Notes: generated by a model from the sequence alone, not told the origin. DNA of 64,000 bases from Lachnospiraceae bacterium (GCA_910576335.1 CAJTIU010000003.1:186001-250000), one strand, 5' to 3'. Counted from the stretch's first letter, positions 50,779 through 59,370 are shown. Program-made: numbers and translations.

Positions 50779-53700
50779 ATGAGAGAATGGAAGAATGCAT
50801 TCCACCAGAGTACACTGGACCAGGGGAAGGAGTTTTTTGAGAGAGGAAAGGTTATTGAGTTCAAGGAGCAAAACGGTGTTTACACCGCGGCAATTATAGA
50901 CAGGCAGCGATACAGCATCAGAATTGTTGCTAAGGGAGAAGAAGAGCCCTATAAGATGAGCTGCAAATGCCCGCTTGCAAAGGGAGGCGGAAAATGTAAG
51001 CATATGGCAGCACTTCTATATGCGATTGAGGCAAATACGGCTGAGGCAAAGGAAAATACGCAGGAGGCAGGGCAGAATGTGCTAAAAAAACAGGAAGCTC
51101 CAGAGACAAAGTCTGTGCCAGAAGCAGAAGAGCAGGCTGAGGTGCAGGAAACCAAAGAGACAACGGGCACAGAAGAAAAAAAGGAAGAATCCAGGGCCCG
51201 TAAGAGGGGCAGGCCGAGAAAAGAAAAAAAGGAAGAAAACGTACGGAAAGAAAAGGCGGATAAAGTAAAGAAAGAGACGACAGAAGAGGGCAAGGCAGGG
51301 CCTGGGGAGACAAAGCAGATAAAGGCAGAAGTACAAGAAGAGACACAGCAGGATGAAGAGGAATTCTATATTTTATCCGAGGACGGCATTCAGAAGAAGC
51401 CGCCTGTAGAAAATGTGGTTCAGCAGGCGGCTGCGGCTTATGAGGACTATTCCTATTTTGACTGCAGGCAGATTTTTGATTCCTGTGGATTTACCAAAAG
51501 CTACGTCAGGCATGCGATGGAAATTAAGCGTGGGGGTCTTGTGACGCTTAAGGATGTCCATACAGGATATACATATAATGAAGAAGAGCAGGTCGGAGAG
51601 GCGGAGGCAGTTGGAAAGGAGGGAAAATACTCCTTTCCTATGCGGATTCTTTTTTCCAGGACAGCGATTCTGCATGCAGAGTGTCACTGCAAAGAGTGCG
51701 AGAGGAATTACTGGAGATTTTATGAACAAAAATACTGTGCATATACTGCAGCAGCCCTGAAGCTGGTGGAGGAGCAGCTTAAGAAGAATCCAATGGGAAA
51801 TGCCACAGACAGGCGGGGAAACAGTCTTTTGTGGTCGTTCAGACGCAGGCAGGTGAATCAGGCAGTATCTGATACGATGGGGCAGAGCGTCATGCTGACT
51901 CCTCGCCTTATGGTACGGGAAGGAAATCTTGCACTTACCTTTAAGGTTGGTCAGGGGAAGCAGTATGTCATTAAGGATCTCCAGGAGTTTTATCATAATG
52001 TCAGGAATTCTGCCATGGATACCTATGGAACAACAGGTACGCAGATCAGCCACCATATTGATAACTTTACGGATAAGGGCAGGGAATGGATTGCATTTAT
52101 CGGGAGTACAGTGCAGGAGGAGAAGCGGTTCGAGGAGAAGCTGATTGAGGCGAGAACTTATTCGAAGCGTGCACTGGGCAAAAAGAATGAAGTGGAGCTC
52201 TATGGATGGAAGCTGGATCAGTTTTATGAGACAGCGCTACAGGAGAAGGTGGCTTTTGAGAACCGGGCGGAGAAAAAGAGGGGGGAAATGACATTTTCCA
52301 AAGGGAATCCCCGTATTACCATGACGATTCGGAAAAATTATATGAAAAGTAAGATCTTTCAGGGAATTGAAGTGGAGTGTAATCTTCCATATCTTTTCTT
52401 TGGGGCAAAGACGGCGTATTACATGAAGGATAATACTTTTTTTCAGATGGATGAGGAATATGTGAAGCGTATCCGGCCATTTACGGACTATGCAGACGGG
52501 ACGTCATTTACCTTTCAGATCGGACGCCGTGAGATGGCGGACTTTTACTATATTCTCCTCCCGAAGCTCAGGGATGTGATTGACATCATGGAGGAGGACC
52601 CGGAGGAGATTGAGAAATATCTGCCGCCGGAAGTGGAATTTGTCTTTTATCTTGACGCAGAGAAAAGCACAGTAACCTGCCGCCCGATGGCGCGCTATGG
52701 GACAAAAGAAATTTCAATTCTGGATGATTTTGCAGACAGCAGTGTTCCGAGACAGAAGGCGAGAGAAGAGGAGGTTCTCTATCTTCTCAGCCAATGGCTG
52801 CCATACCATGAGACGGAGACGAATGAGATTCACTGCGGGGAAGATGAGGGGCTGCTGTATCAGTTTCTGGAGAAGGGCGTGGGGGCGCTGCTGACCCTGG
52901 GGGAGGTACAGTGCACAAAACGATTCTCCAATCTGAATGTGGCACGGCAGATCAAGATGACAACCGGAGTCTCCGTGTCTTCGGGTCTTCTGAACCTGGA
53001 GGTCTCGGTAGAGGATATCTCGCAGCAGGAGCTGCTTGACATTTTAAACAGCTACCGCCTGAAGAAGAAATACCACCGTCTGAAAAACGGTGATTTTATG
53101 GGACTTGAGGATGATTCCCTGAAGATGTTGGATGAGATGATGCGCGTCATGCATCTGTCACCAAAGGAATTTATGAAGGGAAACATGCAGGTGCCGTTGT
53201 ACCGTACCCTTTATTTAGACAAGCTTCTGGAGGAAAATGAAGATATTTACAGTGAACGGGATGAATATTTCCGTAATCTTGTGAGAGAATTTAAGACGGT
53301 CAATGATTCTGATTTTAAGCTTCCGGCATCTCTGAAAAAGATGATGAGAAATTATCAGAAAAGGGGATACCGGTGGCTCCGGACACTGGAGAGCTGTCAG
53401 TTTGGAGGCATTCTGGCAGATGACATGGGACTTGGGAAGACCCTGCAGGTAATCGCAGTCCTCCTTGCCGCCAGAGAGGAAGGAAAGAAAGGGACATCCC
53501 TTGTGGTTGCGCCTGCGTCCCTTGTATTTAACTGGGGAGAGGAGATCAGAAGATTCGCACCAGAGCTTGAATTCTGTCTGGTTACCGGCATCCAGAAGGA
53601 ACGCCAGCAGAAGATTGACCGCTACAAAGACTATGATGTACTGGTTACATCCTATGATCTGCTGAAAAGAGATGTGTCTTATTATGAGGACAAGGAGTTC

Positions 53701-54729
53701 TTCTATCAGGTCATTGACGAGGCGCAGTATATAAAGAACCACACCACATCCGCGGCAAAGGCAGTGAAGGTGATCAAAAGCCGGATCAGATATGCCCTGA
53801 CAGGTACGCCGATTGAAAACCGCCTCAGTGAATTATGGAGCATTTTTGATTATCTGATGCCTGGATTCCTGTATGGCTATGATACCTTTAAAAAAGAATT
53901 CGAGATGCCGATTGTAAAGTATGAGGACGGGCAGGCAATGGAGCGCCTGCAGAAGATGGTGACCCCGTTTATCCTGCGCAGACTCAAGAACCAGGTGTTA
54001 AAGGATCTCCCGGATAAGCTGGAAAAGACTCAGTATATTCAGTTCCAGAAAGAGCAGCAGACACTGTATGACGCCCAGGTGGTACATATGCGTCAGACCA
54101 TCGCGAGCCAGGACGGAGAAGAATTCCAGAAGACAAAACTAAAGATACTGGCAGAGCTCACAAGGCTTCGCCAAATCTGCTGCGATCCGGTATTATGTTT
54201 TGAAAATTACAAAGGCGACTCTGCAAAGCTTACAGCATGTGTGGAATTAGTCGGCAGGGCGATAGAAGGAGGACATAAGATTCTGCTGTTTTCCCAGTTT
54301 ACCTCCATGCTAGAAATCATCGCAGAGCAGTTTAAAGAAAACGGGATATCCTTCTACACAATCACAGGCTCAACACCGAAGGAAAAACGGCTGAAGATGG
54401 TAAAAGAATTCAACGAGAACGACACAAAGGTATTCCTGATCTCGCTGAAAGCAGGAGGCGTAGGGCTTAACCTGACCGGGGCAGACGTCGTTATACATTA
54501 CGATCCATGGTGGAACTTTGCAGTACAGAACCAGGCAACAGACCGTGCACACAGGATCGGACAGAAGAATAAAGTTACGGTCTACAAATTAATCGCAAAA
54601 GGAAGTATCGAAGAAAAGATCGAAAAGCTTCAGGAAACAAAGAAAAATCTGTCAGAGCAGATCATCCAGGGAGACGGAAGCGGACTCTCCGCAATGAGCA
54701 GGGAAGACTTCCTGGAACTGCTGGGATAA
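50779..54729 (+). CDS. SWIM-domain SNF2/DEAD-box helicase with AT-hook-like linker
   Basis: A 1316-residue bacterial SNF2 protein. Residues 62-75: SWIM zinc site (C62, C64, C73, H75). About 85-195: Glu/Lys-rich linker containing RKRGRPRK (141-148), an AT-hook core. About 230-830: the SNF2-associated bacterial region. ATPase: ADDMGLGKTLQ (K888), DEAQ (980-983), LTGTPIENRLSELWSI. Helicase C: LLFSQFTSML, SLKAGGVGLNLTGAD, DRAHRIGQKNKVTVYKL. It should be an ATP-driven DNA translocase. GAATGAGAA is a weak ribosome site before the ATG. Confidence 0.94.
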   Translation: MREWKNAFHQSTLDQGKEFFERGKVIEFKEQNGVYTAAIIDRQRYSIRIVAKGEEEPYKMSCKCPLAKGGGKCKHMAALLYAIEANTAEAKENTQEAGQNVLKKQEAPETKSVPEAEEQAEVQETKETTGTEEKKEESRARKRGRPRKEKKEENVRKEKADKVKKETTEEGKAGPGETKQIKAEVQEETQQDEEEFYILSEDGIQKKPPVENVVQQAAAAYEDYSYFDCRQIFDSCGFTKSYVRHAMEIKRGGLVTLKDVHTGYTYNEEEQVGEAEAVGKEGKYSFPMRILFSRTAILHAECHCKECERNYWRFYEQKYCAYTAAALKLVEEQLKKNPMGNATDRRGNSLLWSFRRRQVNQAVSDTMGQSVMLTPRLMVREGNLALTFKVGQGKQYVIKDLQEFYHNVRNSAMDTYGTTGTQISHHIDNFTDKGREWIAFIGSTVQEEKRFEEKLIEARTYSKRALGKKNEVELYGWKLDQFYETALQEKVAFENRAEKKRGEMTFSKGNPRITMTIRKNYMKSKIFQGIEVECNLPYLFFGAKTAYYMKDNTFFQMDEEYVKRIRPFTDYADGTSFTFQIGRREMADFYYILLPKLRDVIDIMEEDPEEIEKYLPPEVEFVFYLDAEKSTVTCRPMARYGTKEISILDDFADSSVPRQKAREEEVLYLLSQWLPYHETETNEIHCGEDEGLLYQFLEKGVGALLTLGEVQCTKRFSNLNVARQIKMTTGVSVSSGLLNLEVSVEDISQQELLDILNSYRLKKKYHRLKNGDFMGLEDDSLKMLDEMMRVMHLSPKEFMKGNMQVPLYRTLYLDKLLEENEDIYSERDEYFRNLVREFKTVNDSDFKLPASLKKMMRNYQKRGYRWLRTLESCQFGGILADDMGLGKTLQVIAVLLAAREEGKKGTSLVVAPASLVFNWGEEIRRFAPELEFCLVTGIQKERQQKIDRYKDYDVLVTSYDLLKRDVSYYEDKEFFYQVIDEAQYIKNHTTSAAKAVKVIKSRIRYALTGTPIENRLSELWSIFDYLMPGFLYGYDTFKKEFEMPIVKYEDGQAMERLQKMVTPFILRRLKNQVLKDLPDKLEKTQYIQFQKEQQTLYDAQVVHMRQTIASQDGEEFQKTKLKILAELTRLRQICCDPVLCFENYKGDSAKLTACVELVGRAIEGGHKILLFSQFTSMLEIIAEQFKENGISFYTITGSTPKEKRLKMVKEFNENDTKVFLISLKAGGVGLNLTGADVVIHYDPWWNFAVQNQATDRAHRIGQKNKVTVYKLIAKGSIEEKIEKLQETKKNLSEQIIQGDGSGLSAMSREDFLELLG

Positions 54730-54734
54730 TCCAA

Positions 54735-54794
54735 TTGGGGACAGGTCATTTTTAATCTGGGACGGGGCATTTTTAAAAATGCCCCGTCCCCCAA
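54735..54794. repeat. Family 1 palindrome, compound, copy 8
   Basis: Half unit TTGGGGACAGGTCATTTTT followed by GGGACGGGGCATTTTT and its complement. It sits between the helicase stop and the nhaC ribosome site (AGGAGG 54797), so it is within the nhaC leader. Confidence 0.88.
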
Positions 54795-54810
54795 CAGGAG
54801 GATGAGAGGT

Positions 54811-56127
54811 ATGAAAAAAAGTAATCCGGTCGCGTTATTGCCCATCGGCGTGTTTCTGGTAATGTATTTAGGGCTTGGTATTTTGTTTGAGTATGTGCTG
54901 ATGATTCCTATGGGATTCTACAATATCCCGATTGTGGTGGCGTTTCTGGCGGCGATTCTGGTCGCCTGCCTTCAGAACCGGGAGGTGGGATTTGATGATA
55001 AGCTTGAGATTATGGCGCAGGGACTGGCGGATAAGAATATTATTACGATGCTGTTGATTTTCCTTGTGGCAGGCTCCTTTGTGGGTGTTGTGGGGAGGAG
55101 CAGCGCGGAGAGTGTTGCGTATTTTATGCTTTCGCTGATTCCGGCGCGGTTTGCGGTAGCCGTGTTATTTGTTGTGGCATGTTTTGTGTCTACGGCTATG
55201 GGAACCTCGGTAGGAACGATTACTCTGATTACCCCTATTGGGGTGGCAGTGGCACAGGCATCGGGCTTTAGCCTTCCGCTTTGTATCGGCTCGGTTATGG
55301 GTGGGGCTATGTTCGGGGATAATCTTTCCTTTATATCAGACACGACGATTGCGGCATGTAATGGACAGGGCTGTGCCATGAAGGACAAGTTCCGGGAGAA
55401 CTTTGGGATTGCGCTGCCGGCGGCGCTGGTTACGCTTGTCCTGATTCTTGTATTATCTTTCCGCACGGATTTGAGCGGATCCGTGTCCCAGGATTATAAT
55501 CTAATTCAGATTGTTCCATATATTCTTGTGCTGATTGGAGGAATTGTGGGAATTAATGTGTTTGTTGTCCTGCTTGTGGGGATTGCGTCTGGAGCTGTGA
55601 TCATGCTTGCTACCGGCCAGACCGCGCCCACAGATCTTCTTGCGAATATGGGTTCAGGCGTATCAGGGATGTTCGAGACATGCATGGTGGCGGTTCTGGT
55701 GGCTGCCATGTGTTCCCTGATCCGGGAATATGGCGGTTTTGAGGCTCTGCTTTCGGCTATACGGAGCGTCTTTAAGGGAAATAAAGGCGGACAGCTTGGT
55801 ATGGGGCTTCTTGTTCTTGCCATGGATGTGGCAACGGCGAATAATACGGTTGCGATTGTTATGGCAAATCCGATTGCCAGGGAGATGTCAGATGAATATG
55901 GAATCTCACCGCGCAAAGCGGCGTCGCTTCTGGATACTTTTTCCTGTATTTCACAGGGAGTGATCCCGTATGGCGCTCAGATGCTGGTGGCTATATCTGC
56001 GGCAAATGAGCTTGGTTTCGAGGTGTCTGCGTTTGATATTATCCCGAATCTTTTCTATCCGGCTATGCTGCTTGTGAGTTCCCTGATCTTTATCTTCCTG
56101 CTCTCGGCGAGAAAGCAGAAAGCTTAA
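54811..56127 (+). CDS. nhaC: Na+/H+ antiporter NhaC family protein
   Basis: A 438-residue membrane antiporter with about eleven helices, started at ATG 54811, eight bases after AGGAGG; ATG 54802 abuts that site. Seen: STAMGTSVGTITLITPIGVAVA, GGAMFGDNLSFISDTTIAAC (conserved Asp/Asn ion-site region of NhaC), and SLLDTFSCISQGVIPYGAQ. It exchanges Na+ or another cation for protons; some relatives carry malate or amino acids. A bidirectional terminator follows at 56133. Confidence 0.88.
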   Translation: MKKSNPVALLPIGVFLVMYLGLGILFEYVLMIPMGFYNIPIVVAFLAAILVACLQNREVGFDDKLEIMAQGLADKNIITMLLIFLVAGSFVGVVGRSSAESVAYFMLSLIPARFAVAVLFVVACFVSTAMGTSVGTITLITPIGVAVAQASGFSLPLCIGSVMGGAMFGDNLSFISDTTIAACNGQGCAMKDKFRENFGIALPAALVTLVLILVLSFRTDLSGSVSQDYNLIQIVPYILVLIGGIVGINVFVVLLVGIASGAVIMLATGQTAPTDLLANMGSGVSGMFETCMVAVLVAAMCSLIREYGGFEALLSAIRSVFKGNKGGQLGMGLLVLAMDVATANNTVAIVMANPIAREMSDEYGISPRKAASLLDTFSCISQGVIPYGAQMLVAISAANELGFEVSAFDIIPNLFYPAMLLVSSLIFIFLLSARKQKA

Positions 56128-56132
56128 AAATC

Positions 56133-56177
56133 AGAGCTCCGGGCCTGCCTTTAAAGGTATGCCCGGAGCTCTTTATT
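56133..56177. terminator. Bidirectional terminator between nhaC and DUF2383 gene
   Basis: AGAGCTCCGGGC (56133-56144) pairs perfectly with GCCCGGAGCTCT (56161-56172); TTATT follows on the plus strand and GATTTTT on the minus strand. The stop codon of the minus-strand gene is inside the loop. Confidence 0.88.
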
Positions 56178-56585
56178 AAGCTTCTCTTCCACGGAGATCA
56201 GTTTTTTGCAGATTCCTTTTGAAATATGATCCGCATTTTCAAACTCGTTCAGATAGGTCTGCAGCGACTTAATTCCCATATCACAACCGTCTGTAATCAG
56301 ACTTGCAACCGTTTGGTCGCTATCATCCAGCCCCAGCATTACATTTGTCTTAATCCAGGACATTCCTTTTGCAACAGCGTTTGGCTCCTTATACATTCCG
56401 CCGTGCTTGGTAAGAAGCGTGTGGATCTCATCTCCTAGCTTAAGGTGCTCCTCCTTGCTGTCTGTAAGTAATTTCTTCAGATCTGAGTTCTGAATCTTTT
56501 CTAAAGTCTCGTCAATAGAGCTTACAGCCATTTTTGTACCTGCATCACATTCCTGAAGCAGGGATATGGTATCCTTGTTTTCCAT
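56151..56585 (-). CDS. DUF2383-like four-helix protein
   Basis: A 144-residue all-helical protein with no signal peptide: LLQECDAGTKMAVSSIDETL, LLTDSKEEHLKLGDEIHTLL and KMG/TDGCDMGIKSLQTYLNE blocks, the pattern of ferritin-like PA2169/DUF2383 bundles. Glu and His in SKEEHLKLGDE resemble half a di-iron site but a full set is not seen. AACCTCC on the plus strand, i.e. GGAGGTT, precedes the ATG. Monocistronic. Role unknown; relatives are often stress linked. Confidence 0.8.
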   Translation of the reverse strand: MENKDTISLLQECDAGTKMAVSSIDETLEKIQNSDLKKLLTDSKEEHLKLGDEIHTLLTKHGGMYKEPNAVAKGMSWIKTNVMLGLDDSDQTVASLITDGCDMGIKSLQTYLNEFENADHISKGICKKLISVEEKLNKELRAYL

Positions 56586-56607
56586 ATAGAACCTCCATTT
56601 TGATTAT

Positions 56608-56686
56608 AGGGATTGTGAGAGTGCGTCAGCACGGAACAATCCGCGTATCAGAAGCGTCAAAATACCTTTTGACGTTTATATCATAG
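56608..56686. repeat. Family 2 module with GGATTGT hairpin
   Basis: GGATTGTGAGAGTGCG...GGAACAATCC (as at 24447) followed by CAGAAGCGTCAAAATACC/TTTTGACG (as at 4863). This copy shows that both pieces belong to one mobile unit. Confidence 0.72.
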
Positions 56687-56714
56687 TATTTCCATAATAA
56701 CAGAAGTTTATTCG

Positions 56715-56744
56715 CAACGCGGCAGATAGAAATTTAGACAAGTG
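56715..56744. repeat. 30-bp segment shared with the 59401 element
   Basis: CAACGCGGCAGATAGAAATT and following 10 bases match, in reverse orientation and with two mismatches, bases 59401-59430 inside the long-TIR element. Confidence 0.7.
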
Positions 56745-56754
56745 AAGTAAATAG

Positions 56755-56899
56755 GTTACTGTTCACACAGGACTTTGCATTTACTGCAAAGCCCGTAAGA
56801 AAATGATTCAGGTGTGAACAAATCCCATTCGCGCAGCGAATTTTAATGGATTTGCGAATGTTACTGTGAACGGAGTGAACAGTAACGTAAATAGTAACA
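56755..56899. repeat. Family 3-related element upstream of the HSDH gene
   Basis: Bounded by GGTTACTGTTCACAC and GTGAACGGAGTGAACAGTAAC, with inner hairpins (TTTGCATTTACTGCAAA, TTCGCGCAGCGAA) and the CGTAAGAAAATGATTCAGG stretch of family 3. Nothing coding. With 56608-56686 it fills most of the 56586-57059 gap. Confidence 0.68.
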
Positions 56900-56916
56900 A
56901 TATCGCAGTTCTATGC

Positions 56917-56945
56917 TTGTTTTCTGTGTTTTGCCGTGTTATGAT
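56917..56945 (+). promoter_or_regulatory. Promoter of the 12alpha-HSDH-like gene
   Basis: TTGTTT (56917-56922) and TATGAT (56940-56945), 17-base spacer, start near 56952. The roughly 108-base leader has an inverted repeat AAAATAATTTATA / TATAAGTTATTTT (about 56970-57015) that could be an operator. Confidence 0.55.
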
Positions 56946-57059
56946 ACTTCTATATCTAGAGATCTGCAGGAAAATAATTTATACATCCTGACTTATTTAT
57001 TTTATAAGTTATTTTTCGTCGGTTTCAAATTGGGGATATAACGAAAGGAGAGATCTACA

Positions 57060-57860
57060 ATGGGATTTTTAACAGGTAAGACAGCAATCATTACAGGGGG
57101 AGGACGTTCTGTTTTAAGTGACGGCAGATGCGGTTCGATCGGCTACGGAATTGCAACTGCTTATGCAAAAGAGGGAGCGAATCTTGTTATTACAGGACGT
57201 AATGTCAAGAAGCTGGAGGATGCGAAGGAAGAGCTGGAGAGGTTATACGGCATTAAGGTTCTGGCTGTACAGGCAGACGTTTCTGCAGGAGCAGATAACG
57301 AGACAGTTGTTGGAAATGTTGTAAAGCAGGCAATGGACGCTTTTGGACGTATTGATGTACTTATCAATAATGCACAGGCATCCGCTTCCGGCGTGACGCT
57401 TGAAGATCATACAACAGAGCAGTTTGACCTGGCTGTTTATTCAGGGCTTTATGCAACCTTCTACTATATGAAGGCATGCCATCCGTATCTGAAAGAGACA
57501 AAGGGAAGTGTGATTAACTTTGCGTCAGGTGCAGGACTTTTCGGAAACTTCGGACAGTGCGCATATGCGGCTGCAAAGGAAGGTGTCCGCGGACTTACAA
57601 GAGTAGCGGCTACTGAGTGGGGCAAGGACGGGATTAATGTAAATATTGTCTGCCCGCTTGCATGGACAGCACAGCTTGAAAACTTTGAAAAGGCATATCC
57701 GGATGCATTCAAACAGAATGTAAAGATGCCGCCGGCAGGACATTACGGAGATTCCGAGCTGGAGATCGGGCGCGTATGCGTACAGCTCGCTTCCCCGGAT
57801 TTCAAATATATGAGCGGCGAGACCATCACTCTGGAAGGCGGTATGGGTCAGAGACCATAA
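57060..57860 (+). CDS. SDR oxidoreductase, probable bile acid 12alpha-hydroxysteroid dehydrogenase
   Basis: A 266-residue short-chain dehydrogenase. Catalytic S156, Y169 and K173 (YAAAK) are present. The nucleotide loop TGGG...GSIGYG carries about seven extra residues compared with the 12alpha-HSDH I recall. NNAQASASG, YSGLYATFYYM, INFASGAGLFGN and the C-terminal GETITLEGGMGQRP match my memory of the NADP-dependent 12alpha-HSDH of the C. scindens group. It would oxidise the 12-OH of deoxycholate or cholate. AAAGGAGAG precedes the ATG; the gene is monocistronic. SDR is certain; the bile acid role is inference. Confidence 0.8.
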   Translation: MGFLTGKTAIITGGGRSVLSDGRCGSIGYGIATAYAKEGANLVITGRNVKKLEDAKEELERLYGIKVLAVQADVSAGADNETVVGNVVKQAMDAFGRIDVLINNAQASASGVTLEDHTTEQFDLAVYSGLYATFYYMKACHPYLKETKGSVINFASGAGLFGNFGQCAYAAAKEGVRGLTRVAATEWGKDGINVNIVCPLAWTAQLENFEKAYPDAFKQNVKMPPAGHYGDSELEIGRVCVQLASPDFKYMSGETITLEGGMGQRP

Positions 57861-57872
57861 AAGAAATGGAAG

Positions 57873-57946
57873 GGTACTGTTCACGGGTCAGGAATACGCA
57901 TAAACTGCGCATTCCGTAAGAACATGATTCGGGAGTGAGGGGTAAC
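57873..57946. repeat. Family 3 element, left half
   Basis: TACTGTTCACGGGTCAGGAA, then CGTAAGAACATGATTCGGGAGTG (two parts), following the first 70 bases of the 14113 copy. It lies just after the HSDH gene, with a weak AGAAGT/ACTTCT hairpin and CTCTTTTTAATC (57955-57981) that may be the terminator. Confidence 0.68.
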
Positions 57947-58023
57947 GAATGGAGAGAAGTTTTTACTTCTCTCTTTTTAATCTCATTGACAAACATCCGG
58001 TATACCGATACAATTTTATGATG

Positions 58024-58078
58024 TAAGTGTCAAAAGGTATTTTGACGCTTCTGATATACGGATTGTTCCGTGCTAATA
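58024..58078. repeat. Family 2 module upstream of the HipA-like bicistron
   Basis: AAGTGTCAAAAGGTATTTTGACGCTTCTGATATACGGATTGTTCCGTGC (in parts): the palindrome core followed by one arm of the GGATTGT hairpin, the reverse order of 56608-56686. No gene lies in 57861-58121. Confidence 0.7.
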
Positions 58079-58121
58079 AAGGAAAGGATGTGCAAATGAA
58101 CGGCTTACGCCTAACTGCACA

Positions 58122-58415
58122 ATGGTATATATTATGTCTTTGAATTCAATAGATACAGGGTATGACAAAGAAACCGGCCTGCCTAAAAGTAAAAAATATC
58201 TTGAATGCGGCCTGCCGCCATATCTGCAGTCGTCTTTGGAAAATATGATTGCATCTTGGGAAATTGTGGACAGGGGCGAGATAGATTTGCATTGGGATAT
58301 TTGCTGGTGCGAGTTAAATGCGGACATTAACTGTGCAGAGTCCGGGCAGGAGATCTCTGCGGAACAGGCTTGGTATTTGCGTGAAAAATATTTAAGAATG
58401 AAACGAGGTGACTAA
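58122..58415 (+). CDS. Small conserved protein paired with the HipA-like kinase
   Basis: A 97-residue soluble acidic protein (LNSIDTGYDKETGLPKSKKY, LPPYLQSSLENMIASWE, LHWDICWCELNADINCAE, ISAEQAWYLREKYLRM). It starts at 58122 or the Met at 58134. A 15-codon frame with an upstream AAAGGA site (58096-58143) overlaps its start in another frame. It ends three bases before the HipA-like ATG, so the two are a bicistron. No helix-turn-helix is evident, so it is not a typical HipB antitoxin. Confidence 0.72.
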   Translation: MVYIMSLNSIDTGYDKETGLPKSKKYLECGLPPYLQSSLENMIASWEIVDRGEIDLHWDICWCELNADINCAESGQEISAEQAWYLREKYLRMKRGD

Positions 58416-58418
58416 CCA

Positions 58419-59321
58419 ATGATTGATTTTACCGGTCTTCCCATTCGTAACAAGACCTATGCAGGTGCAAATGGCAGCAAGATTTCTGTAATATATAACG
58501 ATGTGTTATATATGCTTAAATTCCCTGCCGTGCCTTCCATCAATAAGGAGATGAGTTATGCGAACGGTTGTATATCCGAATATCTTGGATGCCATATTTT
58601 TGAAAGCGTTGGTATTCCGGTCCAGAATACTTTGCTTGGAACTTACACCAAAAATGGAAAGCAGAAGATCGTTGTGGCATGCAGGGATTTTACTGCAGCC
58701 GGGCTTGTGCTTCAGGATTTTGCTTCTCTAAAGAACACGATCATTGATTCTGTCCACAATGGTTACGGTACGGAACTTAGCGACATTGTAAAAACCTTAG
58801 AGGAACAGACCGCTATTGACCCCCAAAAGCTCACAGAGTGGTTCTGGGATATGTTCATTGTGGATGCGTTAATCGGCAACTGGGACAGACACAACGGCAA
58901 CTGGGGGTTCCTTTACAACACTGTAACCGATGCAATATCTTTAGCCCCTGTTTACGATTGCGGCAGCTGTTTATTTCCCCAGGCAGATGAAAAAATTATG
59001 AGAAAGACTTTGGATGATCCCGCTGAGCGCCAGGTTCGTATTTTTGAAAGACCACTTTCGGGAATCAAGATAAACGGGCAGAAAATCCAGTATTTTAAAT
59101 TTATTTCCTCTTTGGAGAACATGGATTGCAACAAGGCGTTAAAAAGGATACTGCCCAGAATTGATATGGATAAGATCTATATAATCGTAGACGAAACACC
59201 TTTTATTTCCGACTTGCAAAAAGAGTTTTACAGAACGATGCTTCGGGAACGAAAGGAGCGGATTCTGGATTTTTCTTATCATAAGCTCTGTCATTCTCCA
59301 CAAACTGTGACGCACAGCTGA
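58419..59321 (+). CDS. HipA-like kinase domain protein
   Basis: A 300-residue protein of the HipA/CtkA-like kinase group. Seen: a Lys-bearing strand VLYMLKFP (ATP-contact Lys), the catalytic loop NWDRHNGNWGFL (D156, N159) and a metal-loop equivalent VYDCGSC. GAGGTGACTAACC precedes the ATG, just after the small partner gene. HipA proteins phosphorylate translation factors and can cause dormancy, but shorter relatives like this have unknown targets. Its stop codon lies inside a 62-bp direct repeat. Confidence 0.82.
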   Translation: MIDFTGLPIRNKTYAGANGSKISVIYNDVLYMLKFPAVPSINKEMSYANGCISEYLGCHIFESVGIPVQNTLLGTYTKNGKQKIVVACRDFTAAGLVLQDFASLKNTIIDSVHNGYGTELSDIVKTLEEQTAIDPQKLTEWFWDMFIVDALIGNWDRHNGNWGFLYNTVTDAISLAPVYDCGSCLFPQADEKIMRKTLDDPAERQVRIFERPLSGIKINGQKIQYFKFISSLENMDCNKALKRILPRIDMDKIYIIVDETPFISDLQKEFYRTMLRERKERILDFSYHKLCHSPQTVTHS

Positions 59322-59370
59322 CACGAATATCAAGCACATGATTCACTGTTAATTATGCAAAGCTGTACTA
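59309..59370. repeat. Left copy of a 62-bp direct repeat
   Basis: GACGCACAGCTGACACGAAT to CTGTACTA. It is nearly identical to 59612-59673. It includes the last codons and TGA of the HipA-like gene. Confidence 0.88.
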
